Of a stretch of DNA of 64,000 nt, positions 50,443 to 59,664 are shown piece by piece (the stretch's first letter is position 1; every line of letters starts with the position of its first letter). Both the position numbers and the translations under genes were made by a program. Under the pieces are notes generated by a model that had not been told where the DNA came from, did not search any database, and saw only the letters and a program-made list of their open reading frames with translations. Source of the stretch: Rhodobacteraceae bacterium REDSEA-S34_B6 (GTDB lineage Bacteria > Pseudomonadota > Alphaproteobacteria > Rhodobacterales > Rhodobacteraceae); contig LUQC01000102.1 in the NCBI GenBank assembly GCA_001627925.1, forward strand, positions 64,152-128,151, written 5' to 3'.

Positions 50443-52095
50443 TTAACGCCCTGCTACCAAGGTTGCAGCAGCATTAATTGCAGCAGCCGTTATCTTGTCT
50501 CCTGAGATCATTCGGGCAATCTCCTCGACCCTAGTATCTCCATGAAGGGTTGTTACCTCAGTAATTGTGCTTATTGAATTTGTAGATTTGGAAACCTGAA
50601 AATGAGCATCACCAAGAGCTGCTACTTGGGGAGAATGCGTGACTGTAAGAATTTGTGCATTCTGGGACAGTCTAACAAGTCTTCTACCAACTGCATCAGC
50701 GGTAGCTCCCCCAATGCCACGGTCAATTTCATCAAAAATCATCGTAACTGAGCTATAATCGCTAGTTAAACACACTTTTAGTGCCAATAAGAAACGGCTT
50801 AATTCACCACCCGATGCTATTTTACCAATTGGACCTTTAGCAGTTCCCTTATTTGTAGAAACTAAAAAAGAAACCTCATCACATCCATCAGCTGAACTTG
50901 GTGCAGGTCTTATGTTAGTTTCAAAATGGGCATCTTCCATTTTAAGAAATGGTAATTCGGCTGTGACTAATTTGTCTAATTTATCACCAGCAATACGTCT
51001 GGACTCATTCAGTTTTGACGCGGCAACATTATATTCAGAATCGCACTCTTTTATTTGATTTTCCAATGAAGATAGCTTTTCAGCACCAAATGAAAACTCT
51101 TCTATTTTATCCGCTAGTTCTGCCTTAAATTGTGGTAGTTGCTCGGGCGCAATTTTATGTTTTCTAGCTAAACCACGGATTTCAAATAGTCTTTCTTCAA
51201 GCACTTCGAGCTCATACCCATCAAAGTCCAGCAACTCAACAAGACCCTCAATAATGCGTACGGCTTCACCTAACTCAGTTGATGCTCTGGATAACGACGC
51301 CAATGCTTCATCAAATGGCCCATCACTTTTGCCAGATGCTGTTTCAATCCATCTCATAGCATCCAAAATTAAACTCTCTGCACCGTTACCACCAACAGCA
51401 CTTTGAGCCTTTAATACGTCATCTTTTATTTTTTCTGCTGATTGCATCATGCGTCTTTTGGTATCTAATTCTTGTTCCTCGCCTACTTTTGGATCTAGGC
51501 GCTTCAGCTCATTCAGTGAATGTTGTATAAACGACTCTTCAGCATCAAAATCTGATAACTTTTTTTGTTCATCCTGATATTCTTTTTTTGCTTTTTTTAG
51601 CTTTTTCCAAGCTTCTTTGACCCTCTCTCGTTGGGTACTGTTACCCGCAAACATATCAAGTAAGCGAATATGTGATCGTTGATCAAGTAGACCTTTATCG
51701 TCATGTTGACCATGAATTTCAACTAAGAGTGTCGATATCCGAATTAATAAATCTCTTGGAGCCCTTCTTCCGTTAATCCATGCAGTCTTACGTCCATCGA
51801 CATTTATAACCCGCCGAATTAATAGTTCTCCTTCCCAAGGAACGTTATTATCATCGAGTATCTTTCTCACCGGATGGTCATCTTTCAGTTCAAACCAAAC
51901 GCTTACTTCTCCAAAATCAGCTCCTGGACGAACTATTTCAGTTTTACCCCGCCAGCCCAGTACAAATCCCAAACTATCCAAAAGAATTGATTTACCTGCC
52001 CCAGTCTCACCAGTGAGTACATTCAATCCATTAGTGAATAAAATCTCTGCATGGTCGATAATCAAAATATCGCGTATGTCTAAACCAACAAGCAT
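50443..52095 (-). CDS. recN: DNA repair protein RecN
   Basis: RecN is an SMC-like ATPase in double-strand break repair. In 550 residues it has Walker A LTGETGAGKSILLDSLGF near residue 28, a long central coiled coil (about 150-370), the signature IASGGELSRFLLAL and Walker B MIFDEIDRGIGG. It starts 17 bases after bamD on the same strand, a known alphaproteobacterial pair. I found no GTTC-N7-GTTC box upstream of bamD, so SOS control of this operon is not supported here. Confidence 0.95.
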   Translation of the reverse strand: MLVGLDIRDILIIDHAEILFTNGLNVLTGETGAGKSILLDSLGFVLGWRGKTEIVRPGADFGEVSVWFELKDDHPVRKILDDNNVPWEGELLIRRVINVDGRKTAWINGRRAPRDLLIRISTLLVEIHGQHDDKGLLDQRSHIRLLDMFAGNSTQRERVKEAWKKLKKAKKEYQDEQKKLSDFDAEESFIQHSLNELKRLDPKVGEEQELDTKRRMMQSAEKIKDDVLKAQSAVGGNGAESLILDAMRWIETASGKSDGPFDEALASLSRASTELGEAVRIIEGLVELLDFDGYELEVLEERLFEIRGLARKHKIAPEQLPQFKAELADKIEEFSFGAEKLSSLENQIKECDSEYNVAASKLNESRRIAGDKLDKLVTAELPFLKMEDAHFETNIRPAPSSADGCDEVSFLVSTNKGTAKGPIGKIASGGELSRFLLALKVCLTSDYSSVTMIFDEIDRGIGGATADAVGRRLVRLSQNAQILTVTHSPQVAALGDAHFQVSKSTNSISTITEVTTLHGDTRVEEIARMISGDKITAAAINAAATLVAGR

Positions 52096-52112
52096 TTTAT
52101 AAAATCATTAAG

Positions 52113-52955
52113 TTAGAGCCATCTACCTTTTAGAACCTGCCTATGGATCTTCCGGAGCCAGCCAGTGCCTTTAACGGCTGGGCTCAGATCTTCATTCCTT
52201 AATAAACTAAAGGTTCGTTTATACCAAGCTGAAGCTTGATAATTATGCCCAAGTATTGCGCCCGCAGATTGAGCCTCGTCGACCAGTCCCATAGACAAAT
52301 ATGCTTCTACGAGTCTGTGTAAAGCCTCAGCGGTGTAAGAGGAGGTCTGATAATCCTCTACAACAGTACGAAATCTGTTGATAGCAGCTGGAAATTGTTG
52401 TCTCTTTAAATAATATCTGCCCACCTCCATTTCCTTTCCCGCCAAATGATCAAAAGCTAAGTCAAATTTTAGTTCCGCAGGTTTAACATACTCACTGTCG
52501 GGATAATTTTTGATAAGCTTTTTGAAAGCTTGCAAGGCCTTTGCAGTTACTTCTTGATCCCGACCAATATCTTCAATTTGGTCATAATAACTTAAAGCTA
52601 TTATATATTGAGCATACGCAGAATCCTCGTCAGCTGGATAATATTCAATATATCTTTCGGCTGCGTCCCTAGCCTCTTTATATTGCTTTGCCTTGTGATT
52701 TGCAAAAGCTTGCATAATTACCGATCTTTTTGCCCATTCTGAATAAGGGTAAAGCCTTTCAACGTCAGAGAAGAAAGCGATTGCGTCTATCGGCTTCGAT
52801 CTTGCCATTTCATATTCTGCTCTATCGTAAATCTGTTTTGCAGAATAATTTTCAATTTCATCTGAACCTACATTAGCAGTATTACTACAACCAAATAACA
52901 AGCCCACCGCAATGGAAGAGACCCCAATCAAATAGATCAATCTATTTAAAATCAT
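52113..52955 (-). CDS. bamD: Outer membrane assembly lipoprotein BamD
   Basis: BamD is part of the BAM complex that inserts beta-barrel proteins. A lipoprotein signal with lipobox LLFGC (Cys near residue 23) is followed by TPR repeats (for example IYDRAEYEMARSKPIDAIAF and YPYSEWAKRSVIMQAFANHK). The 280-residue length is normal. The upstream neighbour is not lpxC, as is common elsewhere, but a deacetylase-family gene 115 bases away. recN follows. Confidence 0.93.
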   Translation of the reverse strand: MILNRLIYLIGVSSIAVGLLFGCSNTANVGSDEIENYSAKQIYDRAEYEMARSKPIDAIAFFSDVERLYPYSEWAKRSVIMQAFANHKAKQYKEARDAAERYIEYYPADEDSAYAQYIIALSYYDQIEDIGRDQEVTAKALQAFKKLIKNYPDSEYVKPAELKFDLAFDHLAGKEMEVGRYYLKRQQFPAAINRFRTVVEDYQTSSYTAEALHRLVEAYLSMGLVDEAQSAGAILGHNYQASAWYKRTFSLLRNEDLSPAVKGTGWLRKIHRQVLKGRWL

Positions 52956-53070
52956 AAACGACCTTCACAAATTAAAACAATTTTTAAATTGATAACTTTA
53001 TTTAGAGTTAAAGTACATTAAGACATACCAGAATAATTAAAAATATATTTTCTATTAAATTGGGATTATA

Positions 53071-54189
53071 TCATATGATTTGAATTGAGCTCTTATGAAT
53101 AACGTTCATCCGTTTTATAAGATCTAAAGTCTCCTGCTTTATTCCATAGCAAATTTGCTCGTCTTTCAAAGAAGAGAGTAAGTTAGGGTTAACTTTATCC
53201 TTACGAAACCAGCGCAAGTTTTCTATTAGTCGCCTACCCTCGTCAGTATATAAAGATGGCAGTTCAATATCATTAAGTATGGCCCAAAAGCCAGTCCAAA
53301 GCCTTGAAACAGACCAGGGGTTATACCCACCACCGCTTGTTAGAAGTAATTTAGGGGCCAAAAGGGCAAGCTTTGATAGAACTTTCCATAGACAATTGTT
53401 TGTCATTTCCAACCGAGACAGCGGATCATCTTTTAACATGTCTGCACCTCCTTGAACAATCAAAGCTTCAGGTTTGAAATTTTCTATCGCAGGATAAAAA
53501 ATGTATTCAAAGAGAGCTTCTAAATCAATATCCGTCGAACCTTTTGAAATGGGTGCATATAAATTTTTATCAGGGAAATTTTCCTCTAATTTCCCTTGAA
53601 ATGGCCATCGGTTTGCTTCGTGTGCTGACACTAACATCACATCTGGATCTTCAGAAAAGGCAGATGCCACACCATCACAAAAGTGTGCATCCAAATCCAC
53701 GTAGGCAATACGGCGAATGCCTAGTTCTCTGAATCTTTTAATAGCGAACACTAAATCATTCAAATAACAGAATCCATTTGCTTTATTTACTAGACCATGA
53801 TGTAAGCCACCGCCCAAATTAAAGGCGCGACCATGTAAAAATGCAAATTCTGCCGCAACCACTGACCCACCAACTGAGGTAGCTGGCCGCTTGTACATTC
53901 CTTTAAAAATAGGATTTGACGGTGTTCCCAAGTTATATTTGTTAGATTGATTTTTATCAATTTCCTGCTTTTCATCAGCTTCTATGAGGACATTAACATA
54001 ATCGTTAGAATGGAATTTTTTAAGTAAACTTGGCTTAGCGATAGGCGCAGTTATAAATTTTGCCTCATCGCACCATGACATAGCTTTGATTAAATCGAGT
54101 GTAGCTCCCACCCTTGGTATATTTAAAGGATGTTTTCCTCCATAGTGCGTATTGCGATATATATCTGAAGAAATTAGAAAAGATGTCAT
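53071..54189 (-). CDS. Histone-deacetylase-family hydrolase (AcuC-like)
   Basis: The likely start is the ATG at 54189 (MTSFLISSDIYRNTHYG), 24 bases inside the open frame. The 372-residue zinc deacetylase fold shows FNLGGGLHHGLVNKANGFCY (tandem His), VDLDAHFCDGV (Asp/His zinc ligands; relatives have HHGDG), QGGADML with the third ligand Asp and SGGGYNPW with the active-site Tyr. Family members deacetylate acetyl-lysine proteins, acetylpolyamines or acetoin-pathway enzymes; the target is not known. It is divergent from hisB. Confidence 0.85.
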   Translation of the reverse strand: MTSFLISSDIYRNTHYGGKHPLNIPRVGATLDLIKAMSWCDEAKFITAPIAKPSLLKKFHSNDYVNVLIEADEKQEIDKNQSNKYNLGTPSNPIFKGMYKRPATSVGGSVVAAEFAFLHGRAFNLGGGLHHGLVNKANGFCYLNDLVFAIKRFRELGIRRIAYVDLDAHFCDGVASAFSEDPDVMLVSAHEANRWPFQGKLEENFPDKNLYAPISKGSTDIDLEALFEYIFYPAIENFKPEALIVQGGADMLKDDPLSRLEMTNNCLWKVLSKLALLAPKLLLTSGGGYNPWSVSRLWTGFWAILNDIELPSLYTDEGRRLIENLRWFRKDKVNPNLLSSLKDEQICYGIKQETLDLIKRMNVIHKSSIQII

Positions 54190-54306
54190 ATAAAAATAAT
54201 AGCGCTGTGGCATGAAATAAACAGCACACTTTTAGAAATATTCTTAGGGTTTTCCAAGTTATCCAGCCGAGCTATAAGCCCCGCATCTAGCATGAGGAAA
54301 AGACCG

Positions 54307-54894
54307 ATGCGCAAAAACAAAATTACACGCGAAACCAACGAAACTAAGGTCTCGGTCTCTATTAACCTTGATGGTACAGGCGAGTATTCTAACGATACAA
54401 ATGTTGGCTTTTTTGATCATATGTTGGATCAGTTATCTCGTCACTCGCTTATAGACTTAAAAGTAAAAACGACAGGCGATACAGAAATTGACGATCATCA
54501 CACCGTGGAAGATACCGGCATAGCACTCGGACAGGCGCTAAAAAATGCTTTGGGTAATAAACAAGGCATAGTTAGATATGGCTCGTGCCATTTACCCATG
54601 GATGATGCACAAATTCGAACTTCTTTGGACTTCTCTTCGAGGCCTTATTTTATCTGGAATGTCAGTTTCTCAACAAATAAAATAGGAAATTTTGATGCAG
54701 AGCTAGTGCGTGAATTCTTTCAAGCTTTTTCAACACACGCTGGATTAACGTTGCATGTAGATATGGTACACGGGATAAACAGCCATCATATCGCAGAGGC
54801 GATATTCAAATCTGTAGCGAAAGCTTTACGACAAGCGATCGAAATTGATCCGAGAATGGCTAAAAGTTTACCGAGCACCAAGGGAACACTCTAG
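54307..54894 (+). CDS. hisB: Imidazoleglycerol-phosphate dehydratase
   Basis: HisB dehydrates imidazoleglycerol phosphate in histidine synthesis. I take the start at 54307 (MRKNKITRETNETKVSVSIN) because AGGA lies eight bases upstream; an ATG at 54292 is also in frame. The duplicated metal motifs are FFDHMLDQLSRHS with DDHHTVEDTGI in the first half and NSHHIAEAIFKSVA in the second. This is the monofunctional enzyme without the phosphatase domain, about 195 residues. It heads hisB-hisH-(antisense gene)-hisA-hisF-hisE. Confidence 0.95.
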   Translation: MRKNKITRETNETKVSVSINLDGTGEYSNDTNVGFFDHMLDQLSRHSLIDLKVKTTGDTEIDDHHTVEDTGIALGQALKNALGNKQGIVRYGSCHLPMDDAQIRTSLDFSSRPYFIWNVSFSTNKIGNFDAELVREFFQAFSTHAGLTLHVDMVHGINSHHIAEAIFKSVAKALRQAIEIDPRMAKSLPSTKGTL

Positions 54895-54899
54895 AGATA

Positions 54900-55535
54900 A
54901 TGCTTACAGCGCTTATCGATTATGAGAGTGGTAATTTACACTCCGCTTTAAAGGCCTTCGAAAAAATTTCTAGTGAAAACTCGCTTGGATCCGTGACGAT
55001 CACAAACGACCCTGAAATTATTAGTAATGCAGATAGATTAGTTTTGCCTGGCGATGGGGCTTTCCCAGCGTGTAAAGCCGCCCTCGAAAAATCAGAGGTA
55101 TTTGAGGCACTTAAACACGCCGTTCTAGCCAAACGCAGACCATTTCTTGGGATTTGCGTCGGAATGCAATTAATGGCAAAAAAAGGTTTTGAATTTGAGC
55201 CAACTAATGGTCTTAATTGGATTAACGGCCAAGTAGAAAGAATACAATTAGATGATCCAAGTTTGAAAATACCTCACATGGGCTGGAACGAAATAGCCAT
55301 CGATTACGACCACGCTATTCTGAAGGATATTAAAAATGGAGATCACTTTTACTTCGTGCATTCCTACCAAATGAGAGTATTTAGTCACGAAGAACGACTT
55401 GCACATGTCGACTATGGCGGTGACATCACTGCTATTGTTGCCAAAGACAATATGGTCGGATTACAATTTCATCCCGAAAAGAGTTCTCAATCTGGAATGA
55501 AACTTATAAAAAATTTTTTAGAATGGGCGCCATAA
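54900..55535 (+). CDS. hisH: Imidazole glycerol phosphate synthase subunit HisH
   Basis: HisH is the glutaminase subunit that supplies ammonia to HisF. The 211 residues carry the nucleophile motif FLGICVGMQLM (Cys near residue 85) and the His/Glu pair in LQFHPEKSSQ. It starts five bases after hisB's stop. The DUF2147 gene that follows is on the opposite strand. Confidence 0.96.
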   Translation: MLTALIDYESGNLHSALKAFEKISSENSLGSVTITNDPEIISNADRLVLPGDGAFPACKAALEKSEVFEALKHAVLAKRRPFLGICVGMQLMAKKGFEFEPTNGLNWINGQVERIQLDDPSLKIPHMGWNEIAIDYDHAILKDIKNGDHFYFVHSYQMRVFSHEERLAHVDYGGDITAIVAKDNMVGLQFHPEKSSQSGMKLIKNFLEWAP

Positions 55536-55548
55536 ACCGTTAAAAATA

Positions 55549-55944
55549 TTAATCTATCCTCGTCCAAGTACCACCATCACGACATAAAATTAAAACACAC
55601 CCTGAAATTTTTAGCTGGTCATTTCCCTCTAAAACCATTTTAGAATTATAAACTTTATCTCGATCAGGGCTCCATATTTTCCCTCCACCGTATTTTCCAT
55701 CACCTTTGTTTTTCATAGCCCATATAATTTGCTTACCGATATTTTCTGATTCGTATGATGCTCCAGTGGAGTCGAACGACTTTATAAGAGTGCCACAAAT
55801 TTCTCCTTCACATTCCGCTACTTTGATGTGGCCAAAATTTCCATTATCATCTGGAGTTGTTTTCCAGACACCAAGTACCGGATCCGCCACCGCCGCGCCA
55901 GACAGCAAGCTCAAGGTAGCTGCTATTTTTAAAATATTCTTCAT
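55549..55944 (-). CDS. DUF2147 family periplasmic protein
   Basis: A signal peptide ([20 protein letters not shown]) precedes a small beta-barrel domain: [38 protein letters not shown] and [10 protein letters not shown] at the C-terminus, the DUF2147 pattern. Four cysteines in two pairs (CEGEIC; CVLILC) may form disulfides. GGGAGG lies five bases before the ATG. The gene is antisense within the his operon, so the his transcript must either read through it or restart before hisA. The function is unknown. Confidence 0.85.
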   Translation of the reverse strand: MKNILKIAATLSLLSGAAVADPVLGVWKTTPDDNGNFGHIKVAECEGEICGTLIKSFDSTGASYESENIGKQIIWAMKNKGDGKYGGGKIWSPDRDKVYNSKMVLEGNDQLKISGCVLILCRDGGTWTRID

Positions 55945-56070
55945 TGGAACCTCCCTTATTTATCACAGTCTGCAACCAAACTTGATTTAGGGCAAGCCCC
56001 TGTAGCGATGAAGTTGCATTCTTTTATGAAGCATGCTTTACGGATTTTCAAAACTGCAGGTTCGCGAAAA

Positions 56071-56787
56071 ATGATATTATATCCAGCAATTGATTTAAAA
56101 GACGGTAATGCGGTCAGGTTGCTTAGAGGCGATATGAACAAATCAACTGTTTTTAATAAAAATCCAAGTAAACAGGCTCTTGAATTCGAGCAGGCGGGTT
56201 GCCAGTGGCTACACTTAGTAGACTTAAATGGAGCTTTTGCTGGTGAACCTGTTAATTCAGGAGCCGTTGAAGAAATCTTGTCTCAGGTAAATATTCCTGC
56301 GCAGCTTGGAGGAGGAATTCGCAGTCTTAAGACAATAGAAAATTGGCTATTGAAGGGTTTAACAAGAGTCATTCTTGGAACGGTGGCAGTCGAAAACCCC
56401 CTACTGGTAAAAGAAGCAGCAAAGGAGTTTCCCGGGAAAATAGCTGTTGGTGTAGATGCAAGAGATGGGATAGTAGCAACTGAGGGCTGGGCAAAATCCA
56501 CAAATATTAGCGCCACAGAACTGGCAAAATCCTTTGAAGATGCTGGTGTTTGTTCGATAATTTATACAGACATTAATAGAGATGGGGCAATGCAAGGACC
56601 AAATGTGCAGGCTACTGCAGAGTTAGCTAATGAGGTATCAATCCCCATAATTGCATCAGGAGGTGTCTCAAAAATGGATGATATAATTGCATTGAAAAGT
56701 TGCGGAGCAGAACTTAACGGAGTAATTTCTGGACGCGCCTTGTATGATGGAGCGATTGATTTGAAAAAAGCCTTGGAAATTCTTTAA
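56071..56787 (+). CDS. hisA: ProFAR isomerase HisA
   Basis: HisA isomerises ProFAR to PRFAR in histidine synthesis. The open frame begins earlier, but the natural start is ATG 56071 ([20 protein letters not shown]), giving 238 residues with the usual N-terminus. The beta/alpha barrel shows [31 protein letters not shown] and [14 protein letters not shown]. Its stop overlaps the hisF start as TAATG. Confidence 0.95.
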   Translation: MILYPAIDLKDGNAVRLLRGDMNKSTVFNKNPSKQALEFEQAGCQWLHLVDLNGAFAGEPVNSGAVEEILSQVNIPAQLGGGIRSLKTIENWLLKGLTRVILGTVAVENPLLVKEAAKEFPGKIAVGVDARDGIVATEGWAKSTNISATELAKSFEDAGVCSIIYTDINRDGAMQGPNVQATAELANEVSIPIIASGGVSKMDDIIALKSCGAELNGVISGRALYDGAIDLKKALEIL

Positions 56788-57545
56788 TGCTTAAAATTCG
56801 CATTATCCCGTGCCTCGATGTAGCTGATGGCAGGGTCGTTAAAGGAGTAAATTTTGTTAATCTAAAAGATGCAGGCGACCCGGTAGAAGCAGCCTATCGC
56901 TACGACCAAGCTGGAGCAGATGAAATATGTTTCTTGGACATAAACGCAACATACAAAAACAGAAATACAACCTATGATATGGTTAAAAAAACAGCAGAAA
57001 AATGTTTTATTCCTTTGACGGTTGGAGGTGGGGTAAGAACTGTCGAGGACGTAAGAAAGCTTCTACTTGCGGGCGCTGATAAAGTTTCCTTTAATTCAGC
57101 TGCAGTTGCTAACCCAGAAATTATAACCGCAGCAGCTAATCAATTTGGCAGTCAATGTATTGTTTGCGCAATAGACGCAAAAACTGTCGATTCTCAAAAA
57201 TGGGAATTATTTACACATGGCGGACGACAAGAAACTGGCATTGATGCTATTGAGTTTGCAAAAAAAATTGCCGATATGGGGGCTGGAGAAATTTTGCTTA
57301 CTTCGATGGATAAAGATGGCACAAAATCGGGCTTTAACTTAGAGTTAACAAAAAAAATCTCTTCTGCTGTTAATATACCCGTCATCGCATCTGGAGGGGT
57401 TGGAAATCTTTCACATCTAGTCGACGGAATAAAATTAGGAGGTGCATCAGCTGTTCTTGCTGCATCTATTTTCCATTTTGGAGAATATACAATCGAAGAA
57501 GCTAAGAAGTATTTAAAATCAGCAGGGATTCCCGTAAGGATTTAA
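56787..57545 (+). CDS. hisF: Imidazole glycerol phosphate synthase subunit HisF
   Basis: HisF is the cyclase subunit that joins ammonia from HisH with PRFAR to form IGP and AICAR. The 252-residue barrel begins [20 protein letters not shown] (catalytic Asp 11) and has [33 protein letters not shown] with the second catalytic Asp, and [15 protein letters not shown]. It is translationally coupled to hisA by a TAATG junction. Confidence 0.97.
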   Translation: MLKIRIIPCLDVADGRVVKGVNFVNLKDAGDPVEAAYRYDQAGADEICFLDINATYKNRNTTYDMVKKTAEKCFIPLTVGGGVRTVEDVRKLLLAGADKVSFNSAAVANPEIITAAANQFGSQCIVCAIDAKTVDSQKWELFTHGGRQETGIDAIEFAKKIADMGAGEILLTSMDKDGTKSGFNLELTKKISSAVNIPVIASGGVGNLSHLVDGIKLGGASAVLAASIFHFGEYTIEEAKKYLKSAGIPVRI

Positions 57546-57548
57546 ATT

Positions 57549-57863
57549 ATGAAAATTGATGATTTATTTCAAGTTGTTGAAGATCGAGCAAAAAGCGACC
57601 CAGAGTTAAGCTGGACTGCTCAACTTCTATCACAAGGCTCAGACAAATGTGCTGAAAAATTTGGGGAAGAAGCAATCGAAATTATAATTGAAGCAGCAAA
57701 AAAAAATAAAGCTGGACTGATACGCGAAGCAGCAGACTTATTATACCACTTTGTGGTAATGCTTCATTCAAATGGGGTAAAGCTTAGTGATATAACGGAC
57801 GAGTTGGAGAGCCGCAAATCTAAATCTGGAATTGAGGAAAAAAAATCTCGCATCGCACAATAA
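57549..57863 (+). CDS. hisE: Phosphoribosyl-ATP pyrophosphohydrolase
   Basis: HisE hydrolyses phosphoribosyl-ATP to phosphoribosyl-AMP, the second step of the histidine pathway. The 104-residue MazG-like helical protein has WTAQLLSQGSDKCAEKFGEE and EAIEIIIEAAKKNKAGLIRE with the metal-binding Glu/Asp (EAADLLYHFVVML). It is last in the his cluster, three bases after hisF, and converges on the FAH-family gene 14 bases away. Confidence 0.95.
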   Translation: MKIDDLFQVVEDRAKSDPELSWTAQLLSQGSDKCAEKFGEEAIEIIIEAAKKNKAGLIREAADLLYHFVVMLHSNGVKLSDITDELESRKSKSGIEEKKSRIAQ

Positions 57864-57877
57864 GTATATTGGTCTGG

Positions 57878-58720
57878 TCAAATATAATTTCTTAAAGTAC
57901 CTACCTCACTTACGTGAATTTCCAGATCGTCTCCTGCTTTAAGATAGCGTTTAGGATTAAAACTAGCCCCTGTTCCATCTGGAGAGCCCGTGGCTATGAC
58001 ATCTCCAGGGTTCAAAGTCGTTATACGAGAAATATAAGAAATTTGTTCATTTATGCTAAAAATCATATCGCTAATAGAAGCCTTTTGCACAACTTCTCCG
58101 TTCAAACGCACTGTCAATTCTAAATCGCTAGGATGGACTAAATCTTCTAAGGGCGTTATCCATGGCCCCCACGATCCCGAGCCAGAAAAGTTTTTGCCGG
58201 CATATATCGAATGCGATTGCCAGTCCCGGACAGAGCCATCGTTGAAGGCTGAAAAACCAAAGATATATTCATGTGCATTAGCTGGTGAAATGTTTCTCGC
58301 CTGCTTTCCAATCACTACTGCTATTTCACCTTCATAATCAAAGGTATTGGAAGCATCCCCAACAGGACTTTCTAGGAAATCAAGATGTGCCAGCATTGCT
58401 TCACGATTTTTACCGAATAGAATTATATTGTTTGGATCGCTCACTTTTTGTCCATCGATGGGGTATGGCTTACGATAATTCATTCCCACACATATAATTT
58501 TAGTTGGATTAATAAGTGGGGGTAAAAACTTTATTTTACTATGCTTTAATTTGGAAGTTCCCAATGCATTTTCATACATTAATGAAAGAGAATCTTTCTC
58601 AAGAACATCTCTTAGGCTATTATATTCAAATATAAATTCATCTGTAACTGATTGTGCATACCCGTCAGAAAATATTCCATATGTTTCTTTTTCAGAGGTT
58701 ATGAAAGATCCAACATTCAC
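57878..58720 (-). CDS. Fumarylacetoacetate hydrolase (FAH) family protein
   Basis: This 280-residue protein of the FAH superfamily has IICVGMNYRKPYP near residue 75, metal-binding DYEGEIAVVIGKQ (Glu-x-Glu), FNDGSVRDWQ (Asp) and IATGSPDGTGASFNP. Members hydrolyse C-C bonds of fumaryl/acyl pyruvates, hydrate dienoates or decarboxylate keto acids; which applies here is unknown. The start is a GTG overlapping the stop of the upstream reductase gene as GTGA, with AGGGA about nine bases upstream. It is the last gene of the six-gene operon and probably acts on a late, ring-opened or keto intermediate (inference). Confidence 0.85.
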   Translation of the reverse strand: MNVGSFITSEKETYGIFSDGYAQSVTDEFIFEYNSLRDVLEKDSLSLMYENALGTSKLKHSKIKFLPPLINPTKIICVGMNYRKPYPIDGQKVSDPNNIILFGKNREAMLAHLDFLESPVGDASNTFDYEGEIAVVIGKQARNISPANAHEYIFGFSAFNDGSVRDWQSHSIYAGKNFSGSGSWGPWITPLEDLVHPSDLELTVRLNGEVVQKASISDMIFSINEQISYISRITTLNPGDVIATGSPDGTGASFNPKRYLKAGDDLEIHVSEVGTLRNYI

Positions 58721-59655
58721 TTTATTATTTCCCTAAATTGGGTTTCCCTGTTGAGAACCAAAGCAGTCAAAGTTGAATTGATGGGTGTGGAAACTCCAAC
58801 TTCAATTCCAAGATTAGGTACTATTCCATTGATAAACATAATTTCTGACCTTTTCTTTGCCAGATGATCCAAAAACATAGATGGACGAGCATTGCGCAGA
58901 TTCTCTCCAAATTTGGAAACATATTGAACTGGGTCGTTGAAACTGAAATTAATCTTTTTTGCGGTTCCAATCTTATAAGCTTCATCCATTGCTCCCAAGG
59001 CCACTGGCCAAGCAAGAGGATCATCCATCAGTTCACCAACTGTCTTTTCGAAAACCGTACAAGGAGCACTGAACGTAACATTACATAAAAATTTCTCCCA
59101 AATTAGTTTTTGTATGTCCTCATAGGCCTGCACAGTGAAACCGGCTTTTTCCCAGTGGCCAGTTAGGTCTTTAAGCCTATCTGTAATTTTACCATTAAGT
59201 TCACCTAGTCGTATGAGTTTCATAGCATTGTGATGGACATGCCCCGGACTTTTGACTGAAGCTCCAAAGCCATCAGCCACTCCCAGAACAATATGATTAT
59301 AACTAATGTGTTTTTCTATTTCTTTGTCTGCACCTAAACCATTCTGAATGGTAACCACAGTAGCATTTGGCCCCAATAATGGAGATATCTTCTTAGCCGC
59401 AGTCTCAACACCAGACGCCTTCGTGGCAATTATATAAAGATCACAGTCTTTATGTGCCTCAAAAACTGAGGAGCTTTTTATATTTTTGATTGTATAGGTT
59501 CCGCTTGGGCTTTCAATTGAAAGTCCCTTTTTATTGATCGCATCAATATGCTCAACCCAGGGGTCATATGCAATCACTTCATAGCCAGCCGCTGCGAATA
59601 AAGCTGCATATATTGACCCCATTGCACCTAATCCAATAATAGTGATCTTCATCAT
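58717..59655 (-). CDS. Ketopantoate reductase family (PanE/ApbA-like) dehydrogenase
   Basis: This 312-residue NAD(P)-dependent reductase begins with the Rossmann loop KITIIGLGAMGSIYAALFAA. VVTIQNGLGADKEI near residue 97 and KFLCNVTFSAPCTVFEKTVG are typical of the PanE/ApbA family, whose founder reduces 2-dehydropantoate. Its place between an MttB homologue (nine-base gap) and an FAH-family gene (4-base overlap) suggests it reduces or oxidises another 2-oxo acid or hydroxy acid in a catabolic route rather than making pantothenate; this is inference. AGGGA precedes the tandem ATG start. Confidence 0.85.
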   Translation of the reverse strand: MMKITIIGLGAMGSIYAALFAAAGYEVIAYDPWVEHIDAINKKGLSIESPSGTYTIKNIKSSSVFEAHKDCDLYIIATKASGVETAAKKISPLLGPNATVVTIQNGLGADKEIEKHISYNHIVLGVADGFGASVKSPGHVHHNAMKLIRLGELNGKITDRLKDLTGHWEKAGFTVQAYEDIQKLIWEKFLCNVTFSAPCTVFEKTVGELMDDPLAWPVALGAMDEAYKIGTAKKINFSFNDPVQYVSKFGENLRNARPSMFLDHLAKKRSEIMFINGIVPNLGIEVGVSTPINSTLTALVLNRETQFREIIK

Positions 59656-59664
59656 ATTCCCTGC

